Source of the DNA: Flexithrix dorotheae DSM 6795
Lineage (GTDB): Bacteria; Bacteroidota; Bacteroidia; Cytophagales; Flammeovirgaceae
Direction of reading: 5' to 3'
Assembly (NCBI RefSeq): GCF_000379765.1
Contig: NZ_KB903437.1
Coordinates: 1-64,000, forward strand
DNA length: 64,000 nucleotides
Positions 34,650 to 45,233 of this stretch are shown here, piece after piece. The notes beneath the pieces were generated by a model. It was not told the origin of the DNA, ran no database searches, and was given only the letters and a program-made list of their open reading frames with translations. A program made the translations under genes and the position numbers. How positions within the stretch are numbered: position 1 is the first letter of the stretch; the number at the start of each line of letters is the position of its first letter.

Positions 34650-35861
34650 ATGAAAACTATAAAAATTTCCTTTCCCAATAACAAGGCAGAAATGCTCTCT
34701 GCTCAATTGGAATTGCCTTTAGATACCAATCCACATAATTTCGCCATTTTTGCCCATTGTTTTACCTGCAACAAAAATTTTATGGCAGTTAGTAATATCA
34801 GTCGCGCTTTAACTCAGCAGGGTATTGGTGTACTCAGGTTTGACTTTACCGGCCTTGGTAATAGTGAAGGAGAATTCTCCGAAACTAATTTTTCTTCAAA
34901 TATAGCCGACCTTGTGGCTGCTGCCAGTTTTCTGGAAAAATCGTATAAATCACCTTCTTTACTTATTGGGCATTCCCTTGGAGGAGCTGCAGTTTTAGTA
35001 GCCAGGCATCAGATAAAAAGTACCAAAGCGGTAGCTACAATAGGTGCGCCTTCTCATCCTGAGCATGTCACTCATTTGTTTGATAAGAATTTGGATGAGA
35101 TAAAAGCAAATGGAAAAGCCCTGGTTAATATTGGAGGCCGGCCATTTGAAATAAAACAGCAGTTTATTGAGGATTTAGAATCTATCAATTCCAAAAATTA
35201 TATTGGAAGTTTAGATGCAGGTCTGCTTATTCTCCATTCTCCCAATGATACCATAGTGGGAATTGAAAATGCTACCCAAATTTTTAAGGCGGCAAAACAT
35301 CCAAGAAGTTTCATTTCTCTTGATGGAGCCGACCATATATTATCAAAAAAAGAAGATTCTGTTTTTGCAGGAAGTCTAATTGCTTCATGGGCGAAAAGGT
35401 ACCTTGATTTACCAGAGGAAAAAGTCCTTCATACTTCATCCCAGGTGGTTACAAGAACATCCAATGATGGATTCACTACTGATGTAAAATCTGGAAATCA
35501 TTACCAGACAGCTGATGAACCTGAAGAAGTTGGCGGTAAGGACTTTGGCCCTACTCCATATCATTATTTATTGGCTGCACTTGGTTCCTGTACCAGTATG
35601 ACTTTAAGAATGTATGCTGATCGAAAAAAAATACCCCTAGATGAAGTGAAGGTTCATCTCAGTCATGAAAAATCATATTTGGAAGATTGTAAAAATTGTG
35701 AAACTGATAAAAGTAAAATTGATAAAATTGAGCGTGTAATAGAATTGGAAGGAAAATTAAAACCTGAAGAAAAAGAAAAATTATTAGAAATTGCAGATAA
35801 ATGTCCGGTTCACAGAACTTTGCACAACCAAATTGTTGTGAATACTACTTTAAAGGAATAG
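34650..35861 (+). CDS. Alpha/beta hydrolase-OsmC fusion protein
   Basis: A 403-residue two-domain protein. Residues 1-255 form an alpha/beta hydrolase with nucleophile Ser109 in GHSLGG, an acid in SPNDTIVG and the His in GADHIL. Residues about 265-400 form an OsmC-type peroxidase domain with redox Cys314 (ALGSCTSM) and Cys385 (DKCPVHRTLH). This fusion is a recognised family in many bacteria and is thought to act on organic hydroperoxides, the hydrolase part perhaps processing ester substrates. No frameshift or loss of key residues is seen. It stands alone between a divergent and a downstream gene. Confidence 0.9.
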   Translation: MKTIKISFPNNKAEMLSAQLELPLDTNPHNFAIFAHCFTCNKNFMAVSNISRALTQQGIGVLRFDFTGLGNSEGEFSETNFSSNIADLVAAASFLEKSYKSPSLLIGHSLGGAAVLVARHQIKSTKAVATIGAPSHPEHVTHLFDKNLDEIKANGKALVNIGGRPFEIKQQFIEDLESINSKNYIGSLDAGLLILHSPNDTIVGIENATQIFKAAKHPRSFISLDGADHILSKKEDSVFAGSLIASWAKRYLDLPEEKVLHTSSQVVTRTSNDGFTTDVKSGNHYQTADEPEEVGGKDFGPTPYHYLLAALGSCTSMTLRMYADRKKIPLDEVKVHLSHEKSYLEDCKNCETDKSKIDKIERVIELEGKLKPEEKEKLLEIADKCPVHRTLHNQIVVNTTLKE

Positions 35862-35935
35862 TCTTTTTTACAAGATCATATTTTTTATTAACATTTTATG
35901 GGTTTCCAAATTAATATATTAATATTACTTATTCA

Positions 35936-36019
35936 ATGAAAGTAGTTGATGAGAAAAAACCAATTAAGCAATTGCCACAACTACCTGATTATAAGCAGTA
36001 TAATTCGCAATTAAAGTAA
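35936..36019 (+). CDS. Possible 27-codon small ORF upstream of clpP
   Basis: An ATG at 35936 opens 27 codons ending in TAA at 36019, giving a Lys/Gln/Pro-rich peptide ([19 protein letters not shown] and onward). It ends 43 bp before the clpP start. Its composition is protein-like rather than random AT-rich sequence, but there is no ribosome-binding site that stands out and no known family. It may be a leader peptide or chance. Confidence 0.25.
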   Translation: MKVVDEKKPIKQLPQLPDYKQYNSQLK

Positions 36020-36062
36020 TCCAAGGAATAAAATCCTGTTCAATAAACACTTAATAGGAAAA

Positions 36063-36644
36063 ATGGAAAGTAATTTAGAAGAGATCATAGAAAAATTAGG
36101 CAATAGTGCCAAGTTTGACAATCAGTTTTTAGAGCAAAGGAAAGTCTTTTTATGGGGACCAGTAATGGATGAATCCGCAGAAAGCGTAGTCAACAGACTT
36201 TTATATTTGGAAGCAAAAGACCCTGGAAAAGAAATTACCTTCTACATTAACAGTCCAGGAGGGATTGTTACTTCGGGTATGGTTATTCATGATACCATGA
36301 AACTAATTTCCTCCCCAGTTGCCACAGTTTGTATGGGATTGGCTGCCTCAATGGGTTCTATTCTTCTATCTGCAGGTGAAAAAGGTAAAAGGTATATCTG
36401 GCCAAGCGGGCGGGTGATGATTCATCAGCCTAGTATTGGGGGAATGCAGGGAAGAGCTTCTGATTTGGAAATTCAGGCCAAAGAAATATTAAAAGTAAAA
36501 GAAATGGGCGCAAGAATTCTTGCGGAAAACTGTGGAAAAACTACTGAGCAGGTAATGAAGGATTTCGATAGAGATTACTGGATGAATGCTTCTGAATCTG
36601 TAGAATATGGAATTGTGGATAAAGTAGTTGAAAAATTATTGTAA
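36063..36644 (+). CDS. clpP: ClpP-type serine protease subunit, divergent paralogue
   Basis: The 193-residue protein has the ClpP fold and full triad: Ser96 (GLAASMGS), His121 (RVMIHQPS) and Asp171 (DRDYWM). The [12 protein letters not shown] oxyanion strand is present. Its N-terminus ([17 protein letters not shown]) differs from the usual ClpP N-terminus with the axial-loop motif RSYDIYSRLL, so it looks like the second ClpP paralogue found in several Bacteroidota. The usual partner clpX and tig are not adjacent. It may form mixed or separate 14-mers. A bidirectional terminator follows. Confidence 0.88.
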   Translation: MESNLEEIIEKLGNSAKFDNQFLEQRKVFLWGPVMDESAESVVNRLLYLEAKDPGKEITFYINSPGGIVTSGMVIHDTMKLISSPVATVCMGLAASMGSILLSAGEKGKRYIWPSGRVMIHQPSIGGMQGRASDLEIQAKEILKVKEMGARILAENCGKTTEQVMKDFDRDYWMNASESVEYGIVDKVVEKLL

Positions 36645-36665
36645 GAGCCTAAACAATATAAAAAT

Positions 36666-36706
36666 AAGGGTTAAGCAGTTTGTTTCAATCAGCTTAACCC
36701 TTTTTA
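36666..36706. terminator. Bidirectional terminator between clpP and the DUF5686 gene
   Basis: AAGGGTTAAGC and GCTTAACCCTT form an 11-bp stem with T-runs after it. It overlaps the last codons of the leftward DUF5686 gene, which ends at 36704. Confidence 0.85.
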
Positions 36707-39250
36707 TATTCCCCTCACCAAATAAGTAATTCTAAATGCCATATTATCATAAATCTTTGGTTGAGCATAATAGCCAAAATTATAGAAGATACCAATCCCC
36801 AAACCTCCCTTTACCAAACCTAAAATTTTAGCTTTCAACAAATTATTGACCAACAACCCTGTTTCGTAATATCCTCTGGAATAATCACTTATTTCGATCC
36901 TTTGATGGATTTCCTCAGGATTTTCTAAATTTAACTGCCCCCAACCTGCATTAAGGGCAAAACCAAATTCTGGCCGGAAACGCCCTTTGTTAAACATTAA
37001 TGACCCAAAGTTGTGCTGGTAATATATATTGAAATAATTATTGGATACAAACCCATAGATATCCATAGTTTGAAAAACATCCTTTACAATTATTCCACTA
37101 AGTGTGCTTTTCCCTCCACGGCCATTGAACAACATAGGATAAGGCAAATTGCTATTCATTGATCCATATTCAATAGTAACATCCGATTGGCCGTAATTCC
37201 CAACAAAAAAGGAGTAATTAATTTTAAAACTATATTTTGTGTAATTATAATTTCCTCCAAGAACCCCATCTAAACCTTTCGTGAAATTAACATATAAAAC
37301 CGGGAAAGTCTTTCCGAAAGTAAGCAATTGCCTTTTTCCAACATAAAAATTACCGTCCACAGAATACCTTAATTTTATAGAAAGGTCTGTACTTTTAAAC
37401 CTCTGAGGAGTTGTCAGAGAATCAGTATCAGCCTCCGGAGCATATAAATACTCGTAAGTTGGTTCCCTCCAATACGAACTTAGAGAAATTTCGGCATTTG
37501 TATTATTAATGAAGCCATTGTAAAAAGAGATTCCACTAAGTCGGTATTTATCCATCCTTTCAGTCATGATTTTTCTAAAAAAATCATCACTCTGGCCAAA
37601 GAAGTGCTGAGAACCAGGTTCTTCCAAATCAAACATGGTTTTAACCTGGAAATAATTCTCTTTGGACTTTTTTAAATATATATTAAAATTCCCACCAAAC
37701 TTCCAATTTTTATCTCTGAAACCATAAGCGCCATATCCACCCAGGGATACAGTTTTAGATATCTTTTCTGTGGTGGTTAATCCCATTCCCAATCTTAATC
37801 CTTCATATTGATTAAGACTAAATAGATTATTCAGGTTAATTCCCAATAGATCCACTGCCAATTGATCTTTATAGAATGCCTTACCCAGCTTATACCACTT
37901 TTTAATTAAACTATCATCTGCAGAGTCTTTATAAGAATTAATATATGTCAGCTCCTCTTTTTTTGAAAGACTGTCTTTTCGTTTAATATCCCAAAAAGCA
38001 TTATGGGTAGAATCAATGTAGTTATCGAACACTACCATATCAAAATCAAGTTTTTCCTTTAAGGTTTCAAATTCGGGATTAAGGTTAATTTTAGAAATAT
38101 AGGAATCCTTAATTATACTGGTACCTACATATTTTGAAGGAAAATCCGGTAATTTGATTTTTAAAAAAACATGGGTTGGAAAAATTGTGTCCTTTTTTAT
38201 AAATGAATTTTTCTGAATTATTTCTACATTTCTATCGTCTATGTCATTGTTGTTTTGGATATAAAAAGCTAGTAATTTGAATGAAGAAACATCAATAAAA
38301 ATTGTTCCTGATAAATAATGGGAAGGATCTTTTTGGAATTTTTCTTTTGGGAAAAAATCAATTATATAAATCTCCTTTTCAAGAATTTTATTCATGGAAC
38401 GCAGCACAAAATCATACATACGCATATTATCCTTGTTTAAAGGACAATTCACCCTGTTTCCAGAAAAGTTAATATAATTTTCGTAAAGTGTAATCGGTTT
38501 AAATGAAGATAATAATGAAGTGATAAAATCATCCTCTAGACCCGAAGACCTTACTTTTATCACTTTTTCTTTATCTCTATTCGTTCTTTTAAATTCCCTT
38601 TCGGTAAATGATTCTATAAGGAATAAATAATTATCCTTTTGTTCCGTATAGTAATCCAGGTATTTCAAATCCCGTTTCTTCAGGTTTTCTTTCTCTTGAT
38701 AAGAATCATCAGAAATAAATAACTCCCCTTTAATTTTATTGTAGGCGTCATATTTAAAGGGTTGATTTTTATAAACTACATTCAGTTCTTTTTTATCGAT
38801 GATATTTCGAACGATTCCCAATACTTTTTCAGAATTATAATTTTCCTTGGCAGTTGCCTGGTCTGGAAAATATTCTAATTTAATGTTTAGGGGCTTTTTC
38901 AGTTGTGCTGTGGCTATCGATTTAGATTTATAATCAGGATGGAACAAAGTCAATTTTTCAATGGGATTTTCCAATTCAAACTCAAATTTCCCATTAAACC
39001 TGGTGAGCTTACCTAAATGAACCTGATCATTCGGAATAATAAACACAAAAGGTAATGGTTCATTATTTTCAGAAAAAACAGTACCTGATAAAGTTATTTT
39101 TTGAGCAAACAGATTGACTTGAAAACTGGGTAGGAGAAAAAGTAAGAAGGCATAAAGAAAGATGTTCCTTTTCAATAAAAACAAATTCCTTATTGAATTA
39201 AGCGGATGTTTATTAACACTGAAAAATGAAATGGAAAAAATATCCGGCAC
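36704..39250 (-). CDS. Outer-membrane protein, carboxypeptidase-like domain plus DUF5686
   Basis: An 848-residue protein with a long hydrophobic leader (about 25-50, cleavage near NLFAQ), then a beta-sandwich of the carboxypeptidase-regulatory/CarboxypepD type (KITLSGTVFSENNEPLPFVF, residues about 50-130), and a long DUF5686 region that ends in a probable beta-barrel (last residues ITYLVRGI). Similar proteins are common in Bacteroidota outer membranes and are of unknown function; they are not TonB-dependent receptors (no plug or TonB box seen). The leader is longer than usual and an internal start cannot be excluded. A perfect -7 box match, TAATTTTG on the minus strand, occurs upstream at 39291-39298. 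Confidence 0.78.
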   Translation of the reverse strand: MPDIFSISFFSVNKHPLNSIRNLFLLKRNIFLYAFLLFLLPSFQVNLFAQKITLSGTVFSENNEPLPFVFIIPNDQVHLGKLTRFNGKFEFELENPIEKLTLFHPDYKSKSIATAQLKKPLNIKLEYFPDQATAKENYNSEKVLGIVRNIIDKKELNVVYKNQPFKYDAYNKIKGELFISDDSYQEKENLKKRDLKYLDYYTEQKDNYLFLIESFTEREFKRTNRDKEKVIKVRSSGLEDDFITSLLSSFKPITLYENYINFSGNRVNCPLNKDNMRMYDFVLRSMNKILEKEIYIIDFFPKEKFQKDPSHYLSGTIFIDVSSFKLLAFYIQNNNDIDDRNVEIIQKNSFIKKDTIFPTHVFLKIKLPDFPSKYVGTSIIKDSYISKINLNPEFETLKEKLDFDMVVFDNYIDSTHNAFWDIKRKDSLSKKEELTYINSYKDSADDSLIKKWYKLGKAFYKDQLAVDLLGINLNNLFSLNQYEGLRLGMGLTTTEKISKTVSLGGYGAYGFRDKNWKFGGNFNIYLKKSKENYFQVKTMFDLEEPGSQHFFGQSDDFFRKIMTERMDKYRLSGISFYNGFINNTNAEISLSSYWREPTYEYLYAPEADTDSLTTPQRFKSTDLSIKLRYSVDGNFYVGKRQLLTFGKTFPVLYVNFTKGLDGVLGGNYNYTKYSFKINYSFFVGNYGQSDVTIEYGSMNSNLPYPMLFNGRGGKSTLSGIIVKDVFQTMDIYGFVSNNYFNIYYQHNFGSLMFNKGRFRPEFGFALNAGWGQLNLENPEEIHQRIEISDYSRGYYETGLLVNNLLKAKILGLVKGGLGIGIFYNFGYYAQPKIYDNMAFRITYLVRGI

Positions 39251-39405
39251 TGGGTAAAATTTTATGCAATTCCGAATTTAAGTAGTAATTCAAAATTAAT
39301 CGTGTATTATTCTGCCATAAATAACTGATAGAGAGATTACTATTTCTCAGAAATAATAGCACAGGTGCTTATTGTAACTACCTTTAAGGTAACTATAATA
39401 GACAC

Positions 39406-39448
39406 AAAAAGCCTGAAATCTGAATTAAATCCAAATTTCAGGCTTTAT
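39406..39448 (-). terminator. Terminator of the lipoprotein gene
   Basis: On the minus strand AAAGCCTGAAAT and ATTTCAGGCTTT pair over 12 bp around a 15-nt loop, followed by T residues. It lies about 25 bp after the stop codon. Confidence 0.85.
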
Positions 39449-39470
39449 TTAGAATGGAATATTTATTGAA

Positions 39471-40415
39471 TTAGTTCACGAAGTCAGCTCTGATTTCAGC
39501 AACTTTCGCTGTAATTCCCTTCAAAGTTTCATCAGTTAATAGGGCATCAGGATCTGATTCCATTTTTTCCTGGATTCCAATAAGATCATACATATTGAAT
39601 AATTCACTGATCTGATCTCTAGTTTTGATAACATCCTCATCAGAATCTCCCAATACACTTAAAACATTCACTAAATCTCCTAAAGCCTGCTTCTGATCAA
39701 GAATTGATTTAATCAATCCGGTTAAATGAGCTTTTCTTTCAGCTTCTGGCAAGTCCTTAGGGTAATTTTCAACCAAGCCTGTAGAAATATAAAGTCCTTC
39801 TATTAAACTTCCTGTGGCAATTAAAGCCGCATTTCCAAATCTTTCACTTTCATTCAAATATTCTTTGGCCAGTTCAACAGATTGGTTCGCAAGGCTAATC
39901 AAAGTATCTTGGTTTGATAAATTGGCTTCAAACCTCTTCATTACTGAAGTGTGCACCGCATTGGCAATTCCCAGATGCTCCACAAGTTTCTGAGATGAAG
40001 AAAGGTAATTGATAGCTTCCTGAGTCTTTCCATATACGCACAGATAACCTAAATCTGCCGATAATACCCCAAGATTAATTGCAGCCTTATTATTGGTAGT
40101 CATATAATCCTGAGCTTTGCTGGCAGGGTTAAGCAGGGCATCATTGTATTTTGCTCCTGTTTCCATTAATATTTCTGGAACAGCTGTAGGTTCTGGCAAT
40201 CCATTCAACATCCTTTCAAAGTCCTCTTTAGCTATATCTACTACAGTGATATCGTCTTCTAAAGAAATCTCTTCCTGAGTTTCTTCAGCAGCACTTTCGC
40301 CATCGGATTCCTCGCCTTTATTTCCCGGTCCACAACCTATAAGAAATAAAGAAATTAGAAGTGAAAGCCAATAAATGTGGTTTCTTCTCTGGAATACTTT
40401 TGCAAACATATTCAT
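39471..40415 (-). CDS. Helical lipoprotein of unknown function
   Basis: A 314-residue lipoprotein: hydrophobic signal (about 15-27) with lipobox LIGC at 25-28, then an acidic, disordered linker (EESDGESAAEETQEE), then an all-helical domain of about 250 residues. No domain is recognised. The helices carry no TPR signature. It sits between two outer-membrane/T9SS genes, so a surface or periplasmic support role is possible, but the sequence alone does not show it. Confidence 0.7.
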   Translation of the reverse strand: MNMFAKVFQRRNHIYWLSLLISLFLIGCGPGNKGEESDGESAAEETQEEISLEDDITVVDIAKEDFERMLNGLPEPTAVPEILMETGAKYNDALLNPASKAQDYMTTNNKAAINLGVLSADLGYLCVYGKTQEAINYLSSSQKLVEHLGIANAVHTSVMKRFEANLSNQDTLISLANQSVELAKEYLNESERFGNAALIATGSLIEGLYISTGLVENYPKDLPEAERKAHLTGLIKSILDQKQALGDLVNVLSVLGDSDEDVIKTRDQISELFNMYDLIGIQEKMESDPDALLTDETLKGITAKVAEIRADFVN

Positions 40416-40581
40416 CTTACTTGTTTATTTATTTTATTCTTAACAAATGAAATATGCTGCAAATTAATACAATAAAGTATTTTGAGGTAAATAAAAGGCA
40501 ATAATTTATCATAGGAGCCTCAAAAAACTGGAATAATCGCCTTAATTAGAGTCCAATTATTCTCAGTATAAATTATCTCAT

Positions 40582-40608
40582 AAAAAAAGGGAGTCCGTAG
40601 GCTCCCTC
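40582..40608 (-). terminator. Terminator of the T9SS cargo gene
   Basis: On the minus strand GGGAGCC-TAC-GGACTCCC (one unpaired A) is followed by seven T. It lies just after the stop codon at 40635. Confidence 0.8.
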
Positions 40609-40634
40609 AAATTTTATCATTTTCCAATTTTTAA

Positions 40635-43600
40635 TTATCTGGAATCACCATTTGATCCAGCTTTTAAAAGCCTTAGCCAACCCTTAAACTCCTTAGTTCC
40701 TTCTTTCGATTTCAGATGATAGTAATACATACCATCGGTAAGGTTTTCCCCAGCCCATGAATTGTCATAATTAACATTTTTATAAACCTGGTCACCATAC
40801 CTGTTGTAAACCGTAAGCGTCCAGTTTCTACCGGAAATTCTTGGAATTTCAAAAGTCTGATTAATATCATCCCCATTATCAGGCGTAAATACATTAGGCA
40901 CAAACAAATCACAATCTGTAACTACCAATTCAAAGGTTCCAGGTTCTATACAAGAATTTTGTAAATCTTTAACCCTATAAGTAAAAGTGCCTGCTTCCTC
41001 AGGGAATAAGTCTAATGTAGAGCCTGTTCCAATTTCTGTTTCACTTCCACTAGCATCTACTTTGAACCATGTATATGAATTTCCCCCACTTGCAGATAAT
41101 TGAGTTTCTATGAAAGTACAAACTTCCGGAGACTCAGATGTAATTGAGATCGAATCACCTTCATCAAATATTATTAGTGAATAGGTTAGAGTTGTAGTAC
41201 ACTCATTTTCCGAACTTCTCTCAGTCACTTCAGCAATAAACTCATAAGTCCCGGGTGCAGTTCCTTCAGGTATATTTAAAGGTATACTTTCAGAATTTAA
41301 ATCTGCATCTGCTCCAAGTAATTCCTTGCTTTTTGCTGGGGTTGAACCCCAATCTATTCTTAAAGAGCTAGCATCTTCATTTATATTTTGTAATTCCAAT
41401 AATACAAGTTTATTTCCTTGTAATTGATCTACACAATATCCGTTTGGATTATCCTGATCCGAAGAGACAATCGCATCAGGCAAACTATTTGAGAAATTAA
41501 TATTAATTGGCACGACCTGAGAACATTCTCCATTACTTACCTCCACCTTAAATTCATAGATACCATCTGGTTGGCCTGTTAAATCTATGGTGACTTTATT
41601 ATTACGTACATTATTTACAGGGTTACTTCTAATTATTTCTAGTTGCTCTTGTTCTGATATTGACCAATCAAATGTAAACCCACTTGCATTACAAGTTGGA
41701 GTCACTCCAATTTCTCTAATTACAGAACCATTACAACCCTCATCTTCTCCAATTACTTCTACCAGTTGAAGGATAGGAACTTCAACAGTTTCAGTTACAG
41801 CGCAGTCTTCAGAGCCTGCAGTGTTCCAGATTTTTAAAGTAACAGGTTCAGGGTTTCCTGTTACTGTATAGGAAATTTTCCTCAATGGATCACCTGCATT
41901 AAAGTCAAAAGCTTCTTCTTCACCTTCAATATTTACAAGAATACTATAGGGTTCGGTAGCAGTATTTGATCCATATTCAATTGTAATCATTTGTTCCAAA
42001 CAAAAACCTTCTTCATTATTACAATTGGTTTGCATAGAAGATGGATCTTCCAATACATTGTAAACCAAAGCTGGAGGTGTGGTATTTACATTTACCGTAA
42101 AGTCTCTGGTAAGTGTACATAAAGGGTTTGAAACTGTTGCAGTAATGACATAGGATTGATTTTCCTCTAATCCATCTACCGTTATAGAAGCATTCGTATT
42201 TTCAGCAGGAAGGGCAATATCATTACTAGACCAGGCAAAAGTCACCGGATCTTCTTCTGAATATAATACTCCAATATTAAGTGTTATTGAATTTTCATTT
42301 ATACAAATGGTTTCATCCTCCAAGGGGGTAATGTTTAATGGTGCCGGTACTACTGGAATTTCAATGTCTAATTCCTGTTCACAACCATTTTCTGAGGTCA
42401 CTATAATTTTTCCAGCATTCCAGGTTATTCCATCTGCTTCTAATGGCTCATCAATAACTGTAATATCAAATTCCCCAGTAAACTCAGTACCGGAAATTGC
42501 CTGAGGCGTAGTTGTACCACTTGGTGTTTGGATAGTAACAGTCGTACCAGTTGGAATATCAAACACTCTGTAAGAATATTTCAATTCATCTCCTATCTGG
42601 AATCCTCTTGGACTAATACAATCTCCAGTTGGTCCTACTATATTAACATTCTCCACTTCTGCTTGCTGAAGAATTTCAAAGTCAATACTCACTAAATCAG
42701 AACAACCTGCTCCATATTCTACCTGAGCCTCAACACTATAAGTTCCAAAAGGAAGATCAGTTAATGAAATGGAAACATCATCCTGAATTAGAACAGTTCC
42801 GGGAGGATTTATCCAGGTAGTTTTTACAGGAGAAGGTAAATCACCTGCATTTGCAAGTAAAATTTGAAATGGATTTGAAGTAGAAATATCTTTTTCACAA
42901 ATTGGACCAGCAATACTTAATTCAGGACCTCCTTCCAAAAATAATGGTAAAGGAATAGAGAATGCAGTATTACAAACTCTTAAGGTTTCGTCAACCTTTT
43001 CAGCCACAATTTGAACCGGTTCACTGGTGCCATTATGAGTGATTTCAAAAGAATAAGAAGCTGTTTCAACAACCTGGGGGGATGCAGTAGCCATAATTAC
43101 AGCTCCACCATAAGTTACGGTAACATTTACAGGCTGGCATGGGGCTACTTTATCTACATTAAAATCAAACTTCACCTTATCTCCAGCTTTATAAACAGTC
43201 ACACCACATTGCTCTCTGGCAGTTGCCGGATCAATTGAAGTAGTACCAGTAATCGCAATTTCCTCCTGGGCAACAATGGTAACATCTACAGTACTTGTTT
43301 CTGTACAACCCAACTCATCTGCCATTTCTGCAGTAAGCGTATAAGTACATGGTTCCAACAGACTATTATCCAAAAAAGATAAGATTTCAGCGTTATCTCC
43401 TGAAGTTACTCCTCCTCCTAATTCGGTAGGAATAGTCCAATTAACATTCCCCGCAATAGGCTTAGGAGATAAAGTTTGAGCATTGGTAACTTCAAATAGT
43501 AATGGATTTGCCGCATTAATATCAGAAATACAAACTATTGGATTCGAAACACTTAAAGTTGGAGTATTGGCGGAGTATGCTTCTAATAGGCTTTCATATA

Positions 43601-44774
43601 CACCAGGACCATTAGTACCAGCAACATTTACTTTTATTTCATAATCAATTCCATTTAATAGTGCTTCTTCAGTGGTAGTTAGGGTAAAACCAATTTGTTC
43701 ATTTCCATCATAATTGGTTATTTCACCTGAAACAGTGGAACTTCTTGAAAAGAGTGGAGTTCCATCTTTTGTGAAGAACTCCCAATCCCATTGTGTAATT
43801 TGTGGCTGTGGAGTTGAGCTTGTTTCTGGAAGTATTACCGCTTTGGCATACCACTCATTTATTGGATTTTGGTCACAATATACATCGTCACCGCAAACCT
43901 GTTCAGCAAAAGTATTATCGGTAGTTCTATAAGGTAATAATCTAAACACAGTAATATTGGTAATAGATTTTTCCCTTTGTTGAGCATAACACTGCTGATT
44001 TACTGGCTCCAGGGTAAGTTCCCATTCCCCCGGGAAATCAGAACCAATTTCAAGAATGTCCCCAATTTTAAAGTTTGGAACTATTTCTGAACCAGCCACA
44101 ACCGTATTGGTTGCAGCTCCATTTATTGAAATAATAGTGGGTTGTTCCCAACCTTCAGTATCAAAACAAGACACATCAGCTGGAATAAAAGTGACTATCA
44201 GATTAAAATCATCTAAATCTCCATTCGCAGTAGAATTATTTTCGATTTCATAACTACTTAAAAAACCATTATCTGTTAATTGGCTGGAGCTAAGACTTAA
44301 GTCAGGCTTTTCAATTGATCCGGAAGCATTTACTCTAAAAAAACCTGTTTTTCCCTCTTCAGGATCAACTAAAATATAAAACTCATCTTCTGCTACTGCT
44401 GGAAAAGTAACGTTATCACTTCCCCCTGAAGTTACCTTACAGGCAATAGGTGGATTCACAAAATCAATATTCCCATTGATATCAGTATTGTAAACAGCAA
44501 TAGAAAAATCAGTTCCGGATATATCCAAAAAATTAAGTGTAATATTCCCTGTAGCTACTGCTTTTACCTTCAACCAGCCACTATTGGTAATACCATCACT
44601 ACAAGCAGGGTTTGGATCAGTAGCATCATCTTTCTGGAAAAATGATATATCCATAGATACATCCATTATTTCATTACAGATATAAACAGCATCATCAATA
44701 TCATCTGCCATTTGTGCATTTGCAATTACCTGTAGGCCTAATACAAAGCTGATGAGCAGTAAAAGTCTTTTCAT
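40635..44774 (-). CDS. Type IX secreted multi-domain protein with gliding-type C-terminal domain
   Basis: A large secreted protein (1379 residues) with signal peptide MKRLLLLISFVLGLQVIANA. The start at 44774 is chosen over an upstream ATG (44825) because it gives this signal directly. Many beta-sandwich (PKD/Ig-like) repeats fill the centre, marked by CxxTxTF and cysteine-rich motifs. The last 90 residues are a T9SS sorting domain of the gliding-motility (CHU_C) type: VPNVFTPDNGDDINQTFEIP, YNRYGDQVYKN, and WAGENLTDGMYYYHLK. Such proteins are exported through the outer membrane and attached to the cell surface; many are adhesins. It is divergent from the PorE-like gene, which could belong to the same export system. 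The specific binding target is unknown. Confidence 0.88.
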   Translation of the reverse strand: MKRLLLLISFVLGLQVIANAQMADDIDDAVYICNEIMDVSMDISFFQKDDATDPNPACSDGITNSGWLKVKAVATGNITLNFLDISGTDFSIAVYNTDINGNIDFVNPPIACKVTSGGSDNVTFPAVAEDEFYILVDPEEGKTGFFRVNASGSIEKPDLSLSSSQLTDNGFLSSYEIENNSTANGDLDDFNLIVTFIPADVSCFDTEGWEQPTIISINGAATNTVVAGSEIVPNFKIGDILEIGSDFPGEWELTLEPVNQQCYAQQREKSITNITVFRLLPYRTTDNTFAEQVCGDDVYCDQNPINEWYAKAVILPETSSTPQPQITQWDWEFFTKDGTPLFSRSSTVSGEITNYDGNEQIGFTLTTTEEALLNGIDYEIKVNVAGTNGPGVYESLLEAYSANTPTLSVSNPIVCISDINAANPLLFEVTNAQTLSPKPIAGNVNWTIPTELGGGVTSGDNAEILSFLDNSLLEPCTYTLTAEMADELGCTETSTVDVTIVAQEEIAITGTTSIDPATAREQCGVTVYKAGDKVKFDFNVDKVAPCQPVNVTVTYGGAVIMATASPQVVETASYSFEITHNGTSEPVQIVAEKVDETLRVCNTAFSIPLPLFLEGGPELSIAGPICEKDISTSNPFQILLANAGDLPSPVKTTWINPPGTVLIQDDVSISLTDLPFGTYSVEAQVEYGAGCSDLVSIDFEILQQAEVENVNIVGPTGDCISPRGFQIGDELKYSYRVFDIPTGTTVTIQTPSGTTTPQAISGTEFTGEFDITVIDEPLEADGITWNAGKIIVTSENGCEQELDIEIPVVPAPLNITPLEDETICINENSITLNIGVLYSEEDPVTFAWSSNDIALPAENTNASITVDGLEENQSYVITATVSNPLCTLTRDFTVNVNTTPPALVYNVLEDPSSMQTNCNNEEGFCLEQMITIEYGSNTATEPYSILVNIEGEEEAFDFNAGDPLRKISYTVTGNPEPVTLKIWNTAGSEDCAVTETVEVPILQLVEVIGEDEGCNGSVIREIGVTPTCNASGFTFDWSISEQEQLEIIRSNPVNNVRNNKVTIDLTGQPDGIYEFKVEVSNGECSQVVPININFSNSLPDAIVSSDQDNPNGYCVDQLQGNKLVLLELQNINEDASSLRIDWGSTPAKSKELLGADADLNSESIPLNIPEGTAPGTYEFIAEVTERSSENECTTTLTYSLIIFDEGDSISITSESPEVCTFIETQLSASGGNSYTWFKVDASGSETEIGTGSTLDLFPEEAGTFTYRVKDLQNSCIEPGTFELVVTDCDLFVPNVFTPDNGDDINQTFEIPRISGRNWTLTVYNRYGDQVYKNVNYDNSWAGENLTDGMYYYHLKSKEGTKEFKGWLRLLKAGSNGDSR

Positions 44775-45233
44775 TTTAATAAATGATTTGGAAATGTATT
44801 CGAATTTTAACCTGGAGTTTTGCATGAAAAAATATCTTTAAAAAATATTATCACCGGATTTTTAAAAATTTGGTTGATGTGCTTTCCAGATTTGAACTTT
44901 AATTTTTGGAAAAGTTATCCCTGGTGATTGATCAACTACCCACTTACAACTCCCTTATAGGGGAAATTGGTATATGTTGACCAACAATAAATTATTTGGG
45001 AAAGGATACTAGTTTTTATTTGGCAGGTTATTTTTTGATATTCTTGTTAATAAGCGTGAATTTTTGTTGTAAAACCTACTTTCTTTCTACATGCCTTTTT
45101 AATTTTTTTTTTAAGGCTACACCCCATTTTCCCTTATCCCAACTTTATGATAAGAACAGAATACTACTGTTCCTCAATTTTTGGGTAAATCAAATTTTTT
45201 AAATAGGAAGATTTTAATAATTCATAAAAGATT
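44775..45233. other. Divergent intergenic region between the T9SS cargo and PorE-like genes
   Basis: About 460 bp that must contain promoters for both divergent genes. It is AT-rich with runs of T; ATGs at 44996 and later open only a 68-codon frame with no protein-like features. No clear -33/-7 pair was found, so the promoters may be of another type or regulated. Confidence 0.4.
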
